Assembly (NCBI GenBank): GCA_964630925.1 | Contig: CAZVZK010000105.1 | Location: 1 to 35,029 of the forward strand | Origin: RGDT01 sp964630925 | Lineage (GTDB): Bacteria; Planctomycetota; Planctomycetia; Gemmatales; Gemmataceae | DNA: 35,029 nt | Reading direction: 5' to 3' | Part shown: one piece after another, positions 23,332-32,002 of the stretch | How positions within the stretch are numbered: position 1 is the stretch's first letter | Layout of the letters: each line of letters starts with the position of its first letter | Translations under genes and position numbers: made by a program | Notes under the pieces: generated by a model | Databases searched by the model: none | Seen by the model: the letters and a program-made list of their open reading frames with translations, nothing else | Told to the model about the DNA's origin: nothing

Positions 23332-23699
23332 TCTTCCAGGTTGTCCAACGATTCACACCTCGGTTCACCGTTTTCCCTGCACGAGCACCGCACGGCCGGC
23401 GGTGGGCGTCAAGGACACGTCGATCCGGCCGCTCGACGTTTGAGGTATCCGAAGACGAGGGCCCGGAGGAAGCCGGGGGAGGTGACGTCGCCCTTGTGCT
23501 TGAGGAAGAGGGCCGCATGTGGGAAGGGAATCGGCGGTCTGGCCGAAGAGGGAGTTGAGGGTGGCGGCCTGGGCCGGTACATTGACCATCGGAGGCCCCG
23601 TGCCGTGGCTGAAGTCGTTCGAGAACATCAGCTTACGAACGGAGCCTCCTTCGCTTGACGTACAGACGCTCACGTAACCCCGCTCGTCGGGAGACATCC
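23332..23699. other. Intergenic region with a possible gene relic
   Basis: 368 bp, less GC-rich than its neighbours. It contains a possible decayed minus-strand gene (listed separately). TTGACG at 23655-23660 lacks a matching -10, so no promoter is called for the next gene. Confidence 0.45.
23409..23628 (-). pseudogene. Possible frameshifted small gene relic
   Basis: From ATG at 23628 one frame reads MFSNDFSHGTGPPMVNVPAQ and on to FGQTADSLP; a second frame continues HAALFLKHKGDVTSPGFLRA and ends FGYLKRR to a stop at 23409. Both halves show strong C/G third positions and switch near 23515-23532. No family recognised; could be chance. Confidence 0.25.
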
Positions 23700-25433
23700 A
23701 TGCCCTTCCTCCTCCTCGCCGCGTTCTCCGCCGCCCCCCCCGTCGCGGTCCCCGAAATCTCGTTCAAGGACATCCGCTTCCTCACGCGGTCCCTCGACGA
23801 CTTCCCCAGGGCGAAGGCGTTCGCCCTCGTCTTCACCACCGCCTCCTGCCCGCTCGTCGGGCGCTACCTCCCCGCCCTGAACCGCATGGAGAAGGAGTTC
23901 CGGGCGAAGGGCGTGCAGTTCCTCGCCGTCAACGTCGGCGAGGACGACACCATCACCGCGATGGCCGCCCACGCGGTCGAGCACGGCGTCGTCTTCCCGG
24001 CTGTGAAGGACTTCGACGCCAGGGTGGCCGGCCTCCTCGGCGTCACGCGCACGCCCACCGTCGTCGTCCTCGACGCGGCCCGCAAGGTGCGTTACCGTGG
24101 CCGCGTCGATGACCAGTACCGCATCGGCGGCGCCAGGCCGAGGCCGACACGCCACGACCTCAAGGAGGCGCTCGACGAGCTGCTCGCCGGCAAGGCGGTC
24201 AGCGTGGCCTCCACGCCCGTGGACGGCTGCCCCCTGACGGAGCCCCGCAAGGTCCATCTGAGGCCGGGGGACGCGCCGACCTTCGCCGAGCACGTCGCGC
24301 CGATCCTGTACAGGCACTGCGTCGAGTGCCACCGCCCCGGCACCGCCGCCCCGTTCGCGCTCCTCACCTACGAGCAGGCGTCGTCCAAGGCGCGGGCCAT
24401 CGCCCAGGTGGTGCGCGACGGCAACATGCCGCCGTGGTACGGCGCGCCCAGGCACACCGAGTTCACCAACCACCGCGGCCTGTCACCCAGGGAGAAGGAG
24501 ACGATCCAGCTGTGGGCGAATTACGGCCGGGAGAAGGGCGACCTGGCGAAGATGCCCAAGACGCCTCCGCCCGCGCCGGAGTGGCGCATCGGCAAGCCGG
24601 ACCTGATCGTCCACGCTCCGACGCACGACCTGCCGGCGGAGGGGGTGATCGATTACAAGTACGTCGTGCTGCCGCACGTCTTCCTGAACGACACCTGGGT
24701 GCAGGGCGTGGAGATCAAGCCCGACAACGCGCGGGTGCTGCACCACTGCAACATGGCCCACATCGGCGTCGGCGGCAAGTTCAGCATCGAGAACTTCATC
24801 ACCGGCACCGTCCCCGGCGGCGAGGCCATGACGCTCGAAAAGGGCGTCGCCTACAAGATCCCCGCCGGCTCGATGCTCGTCCTGCAGATCCATTACGTCA
24901 CGACGGGCAAGAAGGAGAAGTGTCGCATCTCCGTCGGCTTCAAATTCGCCGAGGGGCGCATCGACAAGCACCTGCGCTTCCATTACATCGTGGACACGCG
25001 CTTCACCATCCCGCCGGGCGAGCCGGCGCACAAGGTGACCGCGGCCCGCACGTTCAAGGCCGACTCCGTCGGCGTGGGCATGTTCGCCCACATGCACGTC
25101 CGCGGCCGCGACATGACGTTCAAGGCCCACTACCCCGACGGCAAGGCCGAGGACCTGCTCCTCATCCCGAACTACAGCTTCGACTGGCAGCAGGCGTACC
25201 GCTGGAAGGCGGGGGCGAAGCGTTTCCCGAAGGGCACGCGGGTGGAGGCCGTCGCGCACTTCGACAACTCGGCGTTCAACCCGTTCAACCCGGACCCGAC
25301 TGCCGCCGTGCGCAACGGCCAGCAGACGTTCCAGGAGATGCACAACGGCTTCTTGTTCTTCGTGGAGGAGGGCGAGAAGTTGGGCCTGGACATCGACGGC
25401 AAGACGGGCCGTCCGAGGCCGAAGAAGAAGTGA
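23700..25433 (+). CDS. Redoxin / c-type haem / copper monooxygenase (PHM-like) fusion
   Basis: 577 aa, exported (MPFLLLAAFSAAP signal). Residues 20-165 are a peroxiredoxin/TlpA-like thioredoxin fold with a single early Cys50 (TASCPLVGRY). Residues about 195-290 resemble a planctomycete cytochrome c module with haem site HCVECH (C207, C210, H211) and a later Met (GNMPPWYG) as possible sixth ligand. Residues 300-577 match the C-terminal half of type II copper, ascorbate-dependent monooxygenases: H348-H349 (VLHHCNMAH), H398 (QIHYV), H464-x-H466 (AHMHVRGRD) and M547 (QEMHNGF), which line up with the CuH and CuM ligands of PHM. All metal ligands appear present, so a hydroxylase with a built-in electron donor is plausible. 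Substrate unknown. Confidence 0.85.
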   Translation: MPFLLLAAFSAAPPVAVPEISFKDIRFLTRSLDDFPRAKAFALVFTTASCPLVGRYLPALNRMEKEFRAKGVQFLAVNVGEDDTITAMAAHAVEHGVVFPAVKDFDARVAGLLGVTRTPTVVVLDAARKVRYRGRVDDQYRIGGARPRPTRHDLKEALDELLAGKAVSVASTPVDGCPLTEPRKVHLRPGDAPTFAEHVAPILYRHCVECHRPGTAAPFALLTYEQASSKARAIAQVVRDGNMPPWYGAPRHTEFTNHRGLSPREKETIQLWANYGREKGDLAKMPKTPPPAPEWRIGKPDLIVHAPTHDLPAEGVIDYKYVVLPHVFLNDTWVQGVEIKPDNARVLHHCNMAHIGVGGKFSIENFITGTVPGGEAMTLEKGVAYKIPAGSMLVLQIHYVTTGKKEKCRISVGFKFAEGRIDKHLRFHYIVDTRFTIPPGEPAHKVTAARTFKADSVGVGMFAHMHVRGRDMTFKAHYPDGKAEDLLLIPNYSFDWQQAYRWKAGAKRFPKGTRVEAVAHFDNSAFNPFNPDPTAAVRNGQQTFQEMHNGFLFFVEEGEKLGLDIDGKTGRPRPKKK

Positions 25434-25471
25434 TCGGGCGGGGGCCCGTGGCCGGCCGTGTGTGGAGGGAG

Positions 25472-25544
25472 AAAAAGGGCCGGCGGCAATCCCCTCACTG
25501 CCGCCGGCCCACGAGGTCCTCTTCGTCTCCCCAACGTCGAGGAC
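25472..25544 (-). ncRNA. Candidate small RNA, about 73 nt
   Basis: The predicted start near 25544 begins a 6-bp stem, GTCCTC (25544-25539) with GAGGAC (25521-25516), whose 17-nt loop contains TTGGGGAGA. The second hairpin is the terminator, with loop GTGAGGGGAT. Both loops carry a GGGGA motif. No reading frame of note is present. The RNA would be antisense to the 3' flank of the redoxin gene. Predicted only. Confidence 0.4.
25477..25510 (-). terminator. Intrinsic terminator (leftward)
   Basis: GGGCCGGCGGCA (25510-25499 as read on the minus strand) pairs perfectly with TGCCGCCGGCCC (25488-25477) across a 10-nt loop, followed at once by TTTTTC. No leftward protein gene precedes it. On the plus strand there is no T-run, so it is at best a weak stop for the redoxin gene. 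Confidence 0.7.
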
Positions 25545-25550
25545 ACCTCC

Positions 25551-25579
25551 AACGTAGGCCACGCCGCGCGCCGATGCAA
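25551..25579 (-). promoter_or_regulatory. Candidate promoter for the small RNA
   Basis: Minus strand: TTGCAT (25579-25574), exactly 17 bp, TACGTT (25556-25551). The predicted start falls about 7 nt further on, at the base of the first RNA stem. Confidence 0.45.
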
Positions 25580-25961
25580 ACGCCGCTGCCCCGTTCCCCA
25601 CGGATTTCCCACTTCTCCCACAGCGGATTCCGCCACGGCGGGAATCGTTCCTGCCGCGCGTGATCTCGTGGCGGCGAGCGCCCCGGCTTGCCGTGAGCGC
25701 CTGGGTGCAAGCCAGGAGGCGCAGGAGGCTCGCCGGGAGGCTCGCCGCCACGGCCTCGCCACGGCACCGCCGGCACGCCCCGCATGTCCGGCAAACCCTG
25801 CACTTCACGATCAACCTTCCGGGGCCGCCCCGCTTTACACCTCGACACGTCTCTTGATAAGCTGGGAAATCCGCCGCCCGCGTGGATTCCGTGAAGCCGG
25901 GTCGTCCTTACAATCAAGGCAGGGACGCCGCACGCCCACACCACCACCGAGACACTTCACC

Positions 25962-28900
25962 ATGCCGCACTCCCGCGCCTTCGTGCTGACGGGCATCCTG
26001 GCCCTTCTCGCCGCCGGCCCGGCGCCCGCCTCCGAGCCCATCCGCTTCGGCCGCGCCCCCGACATCTCCCCCGACGGCAAGGTCGTCGCCTTCTCCTACC
26101 TCGGGGACATCTACACCGTGGAGGCCATCGGCGGCGTCGCCCGCTCCGTCACCTCCCACCCCGCCCACGACATCAACCCCGTCTTCTCCCCCGACGGCCA
26201 GCACATCGCCTTCTCCAGCAACCGCCACGGCGGCTACGACGTCTTCGTCACCCCCACCCGCGGCGGCAAGCCCACACGCCTCACCTTCGACTCCGCCCCC
26301 GACATGGTCTGCGGCTGGTCCCCCGACGGCAAGAGCGTCCTCTTCGCCTCCCTCCGCACCACCGAGTACCCAGGCGGCTTCGAGCTGTACACCGTCCCCG
26401 TCACCGGCGGACGCGAACGCCGCGTCACCCCCGCCGAGGGCAAGGAGGGCGCCTTCTCCCCCAAGGGCGACACCATCGCCTACACGCGTGGCCCCGGCTC
26501 CTGGTACCGCAAGAATTACCGCGGCTCGTCCAACGACGACATCTGGCTCATGAACGCCGACGGCTCCAACAACCGCCGCCTCACCACGTTCAACGGCCAG
26601 GACCACTCCCCCATGTGGGCCAACGACACCTCCCTCTTCTACGTCAGCGAGCACTTCGGCACCGCGAACGTCGTCCGCCAGCCCATCAGCTCCGCCGCCA
26701 AGCCCGTGCAGATCACCGACCACAGGGACGAGGCCGTCCGCCGCGCCCGCATCAGCAAGAACGGCGAGTACATCGTCTACGAGTGCGGGGCGGACCTGTG
26801 GATCACCTCCACCCGCGAGGGCTCGAAGCCGCGCAAGCTCGCCATCGAGGTCAACGCCGACGACAAGTCCAACGTCGAGAAGGTCGTCACCCGCTCCGGC
26901 GGCGCGACGGAGTTCGCCGTCAGCGCCGACGAGAAGTTCATCGCCTTCGCGGTCCACGGCAAGCTGTTCCGCATCAAGCTCGGCGCCGAGCCCGGCAAGC
27001 CGGTGCAGATGACCGACGGCCCGTCGATGGACCACGGCGCCGCCTGGGCCCCCGACGCCAACAAGATCATCTTCCTCTCCGACCGCAACGACGGGCAGGA
27101 GGACCTCTACGCCCTCGAGGCCGACGACCCCGACCACCCCAAGCTCACCGAGGCGCACCGCTTCAAGGTCACCCGCCTGACCTCCACCAAGGAGGCCGAG
27201 AGCGCCGTCAGCTTCTCGCCCGACGGCAAGCGTGTCGCCTTCCTGCGCGCCGGCAAGCTGTGCACGATGGCGCCGGACGGCAAGGACATCAAGACCGTCG
27301 TGGACGCCGTCCAGGTGTTCGACTACGAGTGGTCGCCGGATAGCAAGTGGATCGTGTTCGCCCGCCGCGACGGCTCCTTCGCCAACGACCTGTACATCGT
27401 CCCGGCCACCGGCGCCTCCGCCGCCGACCCCATCCGCAACGTGACGAAGTACGCGACGTACAACGCCGGCGTGACCTGGAGCGCCGACGGCAAGAAGCTG
27501 GCGTTCCTGAGCGAGCGCCGCGGCTCCGCCAGCGTCCACGTCATGAACCTTGAGAAGCCCTCCGCCACGCCGCCGGCGTCGGGCGGGTTCAGCCTGGGCT
27601 GGGGCGGCAAGCCGCCGCTGACCATCGACTGGGACGACATCCACACGCGCGTCAAGTCGGTCATCCCCATCCCGACGGACGAGGCCGCCATCTCGCCCGA
27701 CGGCAGCAAGGTGGCCTTCCGCGACGCCATCAACCGCGACCTGTGGGTCGCCTCCACCTCCGGCAGCTCGCTGACGCGCCTGACCGGCGGCGGCCTTGCC
27801 CCGCGGCAGATCCAGTGGTCGAAGCGCAAGAGCATCATCGGCGGCGCCGTCGAGCTGATCTACTTCGTGGACCGCGACGGGCAGATCCGCCTGGCCAACG
27901 CCGGCACGTCCAGCCCCACGACGCCCGCCGCCGGCGCCGACCGCGCCCCCGCCCTGCCGTTCAAGGTGCGCATGACCGTCCGCTCGGACGAGCTGCACCA
28001 GGAGATGTTCGACCAGGGCTGGCGCTTCCTGGCCGACAACTTCTACGACGACAAGTTCCACGGCGCCAACTGGGCCGACGTACGCAAGCGCTACCGCCCG
28101 CTCGTGCAGCACGTCGCCATGAAGGAAGACCTCTACGCCCTCATGTACCTCATGATGGGCGAGCTGAACGCCTCGCACCTGGGCGTGGGCGGCTTCGTGT
28201 CGGCCCCGGAGGAGGACACCGCCGACCTGGGCCTGGTCTTCGACGAGGCGTACAAGGGCAAGGGCCTGAAGGTCGCCGAGATCCTCAAGGGCGGCCCGGC
28301 GGACAAGAAGGGCATCGCCCTCAAGCCCGGCGAGTACATCGTCGCCATCGAGGGCAAGGAGCTGGACGACACCGCCAACCTGTCGCGCCTGCTCAACGGC
28401 AAGGCCGGCGAGCCGGTGATCGTCCACGTCACCGACACGCCGGCGGACCCCAAGGCGAAGCGCCGCCGGGTCGAGCTGACCGCCATCGGGCGGAACCGCA
28501 CGGGCCGCGACACGCCGGGGGCGACGGACCTGATGTATGACCGATGGGTGGCGAAGAACGCCGCCAAGGTGTCCGAGCTGTCGAAGGGCAAGCTGGGGTA
28601 CATCCACATCCCGAGCATGGACGAGGCGGGCCTGGATGCGTTCGTGAAGTCGCTCTACAGCGACAACTACGACAAGGACGCCATCGTCCTCGACGTGCGG
28701 TTCAACGGGGGCGGCTACACGCACGACCAGGTGTTGAACTACCTGGGCAGCAAGGAGCACACGCGGTTCGTGAACCGCGACGGCGGCTCGGGCTGGGTGC
28801 TGCGTTCGGGCGACCGTAAGTGGCACAAGCCGATGGTGCTGCTGATCAACAACCGCAGCTATTCGGACGCCGAGATCTTCCCCAACGCCTTCAAGACGCT

Positions 28901-29234
28901 CGGCCTGGGCAGGCTGGTCGGCGAGGCCACGGGCGGCTTCGTCATCGGCACGATGGGCGTGCGTCTGATCGACGGCTCGCAGTTCCGCATCCCGCGGATC
29001 GGCGTCTACACCCTCTCGAACGTCAACATGGACAAGGAGGGCGTCAAGCCGGACGTGGAGGTGATCCCGCACCCCGACCAGCTCGCGAAGGGCAACGACG
29101 AGCAGCTCGCGAAGGCGGTCGAGGTGCTGCGGACGGACGTGCTGGTGTGGCGGCGCAAGAAGGGCCTGGACGCGCCCCCGGCCACCACCTCGGGCGGCGG
29201 CGGCACGCCGGTGGCGACGCCGATGGGCAAGTAA
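25962..29234 (+). CDS. Tricorn-like S41 protease with beta-propeller and PDZ
   Basis: 1090 aa. The ATG at 25962 gives a Sec signal (MPHSRAFVLTGILALLAAGPAPA); the frame is open upstream but non-coding in character. Residues 26-660 contain many WD40/PD40 blades (DISPDGKVVAFSYLGDIY, PVFSPDGQHIAF, VSFSPDGKRVAF), consistent with the two propellers of tricorn protease. A C1-type helical region with Ser738-His739 (NASHLG), a PDZ domain (about 755-850) and the S41 core follow. Ser968 in NNRSYSDAEIFPNAFKTLGLG matches tricorn Ser965, and Ser738-His739 match its Ser745-His746. It is a periplasmic peptidase for oligopeptides or exported proteins; the target is unknown. Confidence 0.9.
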   Translation: MPHSRAFVLTGILALLAAGPAPASEPIRFGRAPDISPDGKVVAFSYLGDIYTVEAIGGVARSVTSHPAHDINPVFSPDGQHIAFSSNRHGGYDVFVTPTRGGKPTRLTFDSAPDMVCGWSPDGKSVLFASLRTTEYPGGFELYTVPVTGGRERRVTPAEGKEGAFSPKGDTIAYTRGPGSWYRKNYRGSSNDDIWLMNADGSNNRRLTTFNGQDHSPMWANDTSLFYVSEHFGTANVVRQPISSAAKPVQITDHRDEAVRRARISKNGEYIVYECGADLWITSTREGSKPRKLAIEVNADDKSNVEKVVTRSGGATEFAVSADEKFIAFAVHGKLFRIKLGAEPGKPVQMTDGPSMDHGAAWAPDANKIIFLSDRNDGQEDLYALEADDPDHPKLTEAHRFKVTRLTSTKEAESAVSFSPDGKRVAFLRAGKLCTMAPDGKDIKTVVDAVQVFDYEWSPDSKWIVFARRDGSFANDLYIVPATGASAADPIRNVTKYATYNAGVTWSADGKKLAFLSERRGSASVHVMNLEKPSATPPASGGFSLGWGGKPPLTIDWDDIHTRVKSVIPIPTDEAAISPDGSKVAFRDAINRDLWVASTSGSSLTRLTGGGLAPRQIQWSKRKSIIGGAVELIYFVDRDGQIRLANAGTSSPTTPAAGADRAPALPFKVRMTVRSDELHQEMFDQGWRFLADNFYDDKFHGANWADVRKRYRPLVQHVAMKEDLYALMYLMMGELNASHLGVGGFVSAPEEDTADLGLVFDEAYKGKGLKVAEILKGGPADKKGIALKPGEYIVAIEGKELDDTANLSRLLNGKAGEPVIVHVTDTPADPKAKRRRVELTAIGRNRTGRDTPGATDLMYDRWVAKNAAKVSELSKGKLGYIHIPSMDEAGLDAFVKSLYSDNYDKDAIVLDVRFNGGGYTHDQVLNYLGSKEHTRFVNRDGGSGWVLRSGDRKWHKPMVLLINNRSYSDAEIFPNAFKTLGLGRLVGEATGGFVIGTMGVRLIDGSQFRIPRIGVYTLSNVNMDKEGVKPDVEVIPHPDQLAKGNDEQLAKAVEVLRTDVLVWRRKKGLDAPPATTSGGGGTPVATPMGK

Positions 29235-29254
29235 CAGGCCGGATGGGCCGGATG

Positions 29255-29286
29255 GGGCCGATAGGGCGAATGTGCCCCATCGGCCC
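29255..29286 (+). terminator. Hairpin after the protease gene
   Basis: GGGCCGAT (29255-29262) pairs with ATCGGCCC (29279-29286), continued inside by GGGC/GCCC after one mismatch. 20 nt past the stop codon; downstream is only T/C-rich (TCTCC), so termination may be partial. Confidence 0.45.
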
Positions 29287-29325
29287 TCTCCGTCGCCTCG
29301 GTCCCATCCGTCACACGAACAAACC

Positions 29326-30336
29326 ATGCAGCGCCGCGAATTCCTCCTGCCGGCCCTGGCACCGCCGCCCGACGCCGCCCTCGTGCGCCTTGGCTGGCGC
29401 GCCATGGCCACCGGCTGGGAGATCGCTGTGCCGGTCGGCCGAGCTGGGGGGCGAGACGCCCCCCAGACCCCCCTGCGTGACCCGCTGCCGGCCGGGCGCG
29501 ACGCCTTCGCCCTGCTCGACAGGCTGGAGGACCAGCTCACCGTCTACCGCGACGCCAGCGAGGTCAGCCGCCTGAACCGCTCCGCTCCGACCCGCGCCGT
29601 CCGCGTCGAGCAGCGTCTGTTCGCCCTGTTGAAACTCGCCGGCGAGCTGCACGCCGCCACGGGCGGCGCGTTCGACGCGGCCACGGGACGGCTCATCAAG
29701 GCGTGGGGCTTCTTCAAGGGCCCGAAGCGCGTCCCCGGTCCGGAGGAGCTTGCGGCGGCCATGAACGCGAGCGGTTGGCACCAGGTGTCCCTCGACGAGG
29801 CGGCCCGCACGGTGCGCTTCTCGGCCCCCGTGGAGATCAACCTCGGCAGCGTCGGCAAGGGCTACGCGCTGGACCGCCTCGCCGAACGCCTCTTCTCGCG
29901 GTGGAAAATCCACGCCGCGTTGTTGCACGGCGGGTCGAGCAGCGTGTACGCTAGGGGGTGTCCTCACGGCGCCGGGTGGGGCTGGGCCATCGACATCCGC
30001 CAACCGTGGCACCATCAACGGCGGCTGGCGCGCGTGCGGCTGTTGAACCGGGCGATGGGCACGTCGGCGGCGACGTTCCAACACCTGGAGCACGAGGGCA
30101 GGAGGCTGGGGCACGTCCTGGACCCGCGCACGGGCTGGCCGGCGTCGGGGGTGGCCAGCGCGTCGGCCCTGGCGCCGACGGCGGCGGAGGCCGACGCCCT
30201 CTCGACGGCGTTCTTCGTGGGGGGCGTGGCGTTGGCGGAACGCATCTGCCGGGATAGACAAGACATAGGGGCGGTGATCCTGCCGGACGGCGCGGACACG
30301 CCCCTGACCATCGGCAACGTCGTGACCGAGGCGTGA
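29326..30336 (+). CDS. apbE: FAD:protein FMN transferase (ApbE)
   Basis: 336 aa. Covalently attaches FMN from FAD to a Thr/Ser of exported flavoproteins. Starts with MQRREFLLPAL, a short Tat-like or lipoprotein-less signal. Visible motifs: FDAATGRLIKAWGF, INLGSVGKGYALD (usually DLGGIAKG), LLHGGSSSVYARG and GHVLDPRTGWPA with the His-x3-Pro-Arg-Thr-Gly of the family, and ALSTAFFVGG near the end. Residues 38-55 (GRAGGRDAPQTPLRD) are extra to the family and are encoded by a palindrome. 4 nt before the DoxX start, so the two form an operon; a flavinylated partner is not evident in the window. Confidence 0.88.
   Translation: MQRREFLLPALAPPPDAALVRLGWRAMATGWEIAVPVGRAGGRDAPQTPLRDPLPAGRDAFALLDRLEDQLTVYRDASEVSRLNRSAPTRAVRVEQRLFALLKLAGELHAATGGAFDAATGRLIKAWGFFKGPKRVPGPEELAAAMNASGWHQVSLDEAARTVRFSAPVEINLGSVGKGYALDRLAERLFSRWKIHAALLHGGSSSVYARGCPHGAGWGWAIDIRQPWHHQRRLARVRLLNRAMGTSAATFQHLEHEGRRLGHVLDPRTGWPASGVASASALAPTAAEADALSTAFFVGGVALAERICRDRQDIGAVILPDGADTPLTIGNVVTEA
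29444..29466. repeat. Palindrome inside apbE
   Basis: CTGGGGGGCG-AGA-CGCCCCCCAG, a perfect 10-bp stem with a 3-nt loop, lying in frame within apbE and followed by a C-run (ACCCCCCTGCG). It looks like a REP unit inserted in a coding sequence. Confidence 0.55.
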
Positions 30337-30340
30337 GACC

Positions 30341-32002
30341 ATGAACCGCGCTGCCGCCATCTCCCTCGTCCTGCTGCGGCTGTGCATCGGCTGGCACTTC
30401 CTCTTCGAGGGCATCCAGAAGGTCCACTCGCACTACACCGGCGAGACCGTCACCTCGCGCCCGTTCTCCAGCGCCGGCTATTTCCGCGAGGCCCCCGGCC
30501 CCGCCGGCACCGCCTGGCGCTGGGCCAACGGCGACCCCGACGCCGAGGCCCTCGCCCGCCTCGTGCCGGCGCCGCTGGAGGGCGAGCCCGCCGCCGACAG
30601 GCCGTTCACGCGCATGCCGCCGGGGTTGCTGCGCGACTGGAAGTCGCTGGCGGCGCGGTACGCCGAGCATTACAAGATCGACCGCGAGAAGGCCGACACG
30701 CTGATCGAGCAGCTCGGCAACGAGGCGGTGCGCTGGCTGGAGTGGCAGCCCGACCCCATCCTCGACGAGGTGCGGGCACGCTTCGGGCGATTGGAGAGCG
30801 TCGATCTGACGCTGCTGGGCGAGCGCGAGAAGGCGGCGTACCAGGCGTTCACCGACAACACGGCCGAGCAGAAGCGGGCCTTCCCCTCGGGCGAGGTCAC
30901 GCGGCGCATGTCGATGGCCGAGCGAGTCGCCGAGTACCGCCAGAAGCTGGAGGATCTGGCGGACATCTCGGGCCGCAAGGCGTGGCGGTTCGGCAAGGAC
31001 GTGGAGAAGGGCCGGCTCGTGGCGGCCAGGCAGGAGGTGGCCCGGCTGCGGGCGGGCCTTCTAGACGACCTGAATCGGACGCAGACGGCGGCGCTGATGC
31101 AGGCGCTGAACAACATGGCCGCCGGAGGCATCGCCGACCCCGTCGGCGTGCTGGCCGGGCTGGTACGCGAGGCCGGCCAGGAGGCCGACAAACGCCAGAA
31201 GGACGTGGACGCCGCCACAAAGGCGAAGGAGTCCGCCGACGACACGGCGGCGCGGAAGGGCGCGGAGGCGGACGAGCCCGAGCTGGCCGAGCGGACGCGC
31301 CTCGCGGCGGCCCTCGAAGACGCCAAGAAGAAGCACGCCGAGGCGAAGAAGTGGGCCGAGGCCCTGGGAAAACGTCTGTCTAAGGCGGTGTCGGTCAACA
31401 AGGACCTCGCGCCGCTGCGCCCCGCCGACGCCGCGAAGCAGGCCGTGGCGCCGATCAACCTGAAGGACGCCCATGCGTCGGTGACGGAGCTGGCGGGCGA
31501 GCTGCCCGACGCCGTGAAGGCGTCCCAGAAGGAGGCCTCCGCCCTCGCCGACGGGGAGCTGCGCAAGTCGGCGTCGGAGCAGGTGCTGCGGATGAAGAAC
31601 GCGGCCACCCCGCTGACGGAGGGCCTGGCCGGGTTGGAGCCGCTGCCGCCGCTGCCGCCGCCGAAGCCGGACCGCCTCCTGTGGTGGGTGGACTTCCTGA
31701 CGCGCTGGGGCCTGACGGTGATCGGCGCGTGCATCCTCGTCGGCTTCCTGACGCGGACGGCGTGCTGGCTGGCCGCCCTGTTTCTTCTGACGACGTACCT
31801 GGCGGTGCCGGCGTTCCCGTGGCTGCCCGCCGTCGGCCCGAGCGAGGGCAACTACCTGTTCGTCAACAAGAACGTCATCGAGATGTTCGCCCTGTGCGCC
31901 CTGGGCTGCCTGCCGACGGGCCGCTGGTTCGGCGCCGACGGCCTGCTGCGATCGATGTGGCTGTGGATGACCGGCGGCGTCGATGACTCAAAGGAGGGAT
32001 GA
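30341..32002 (+). CDS. DoxX-family membrane protein with large coiled-coil insertion
   Basis: 553 aa. Residues 6-25 (AISLVLLRLCIGWHFLFEG) are the first DoxX helix, including the typical R-x-x-x-G-x-x-F pattern. Helices 2-4 only appear at about residues 455-535 (TRWGLTVIGACILVGFLTR, AALFLLTTYLAVP, NVIEMFALCALGC). Between them are about 415 soluble residues: an N-terminal part with Trp-rich segments and a helical, Lys/Ala/Glu-rich coiled coil (residues about 180-430). Ordinary DoxX proteins are about 130-170 aa. The insertion lies between helices 1 and 2, so it should be on the extracytoplasmic side if helix 1 is oriented N-in. Operon with apbE. Confidence 0.8.
   Translation: MNRAAAISLVLLRLCIGWHFLFEGIQKVHSHYTGETVTSRPFSSAGYFREAPGPAGTAWRWANGDPDAEALARLVPAPLEGEPAADRPFTRMPPGLLRDWKSLAARYAEHYKIDREKADTLIEQLGNEAVRWLEWQPDPILDEVRARFGRLESVDLTLLGEREKAAYQAFTDNTAEQKRAFPSGEVTRRMSMAERVAEYRQKLEDLADISGRKAWRFGKDVEKGRLVAARQEVARLRAGLLDDLNRTQTAALMQALNNMAAGGIADPVGVLAGLVREAGQEADKRQKDVDAATKAKESADDTAARKGAEADEPELAERTRLAAALEDAKKKHAEAKKWAEALGKRLSKAVSVNKDLAPLRPADAAKQAVAPINLKDAHASVTELAGELPDAVKASQKEASALADGELRKSASEQVLRMKNAATPLTEGLAGLEPLPPLPPPKPDRLLWWVDFLTRWGLTVIGACILVGFLTRTACWLAALFLLTTYLAVPAFPWLPAVGPSEGNYLFVNKNVIEMFALCALGCLPTGRWFGADGLLRSMWLWMTGGVDDSKEG

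Larger units (their letters stand above)
25434..25961. other. 528-bp intergenic region with a candidate sRNA
   Basis: No convincing protein gene on either strand; the long minus-strand frame to 25495 stops in the terminator loop and has an odd Arg/Pro/Gly composition. The left part holds a promoter-to-terminator unit on the minus strand (listed separately). The right end has TACAAT (25909-25914), a possible -10 for the protease gene. Confidence 0.5.

Noticed and set aside
25495..25947. 150-aa minus-strand ORF between the redoxin and protease genes
   Set aside because: Arg/Gly/Pro-rich, no RBS, and its stop lies inside an intrinsic terminator loop; the sRNA reading fits better.
28507..28530. 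DTPGAT in the protease as a possible ApbE flavinylation site, given apbE next door
   Set aside because: The target motif needs Ser or Thr directly before Gly-Ala-Thr and sits in an FMN-bind domain; here that residue is Pro and the context is a protease.
25914..29540. 1208-aa minus-strand ORF opposite the tricorn-like protease
   Set aside because: Shadow frame of low complexity (Val/Ala/Gly/Asp runs); the plus strand carries clear propeller, PDZ and S41 motifs.
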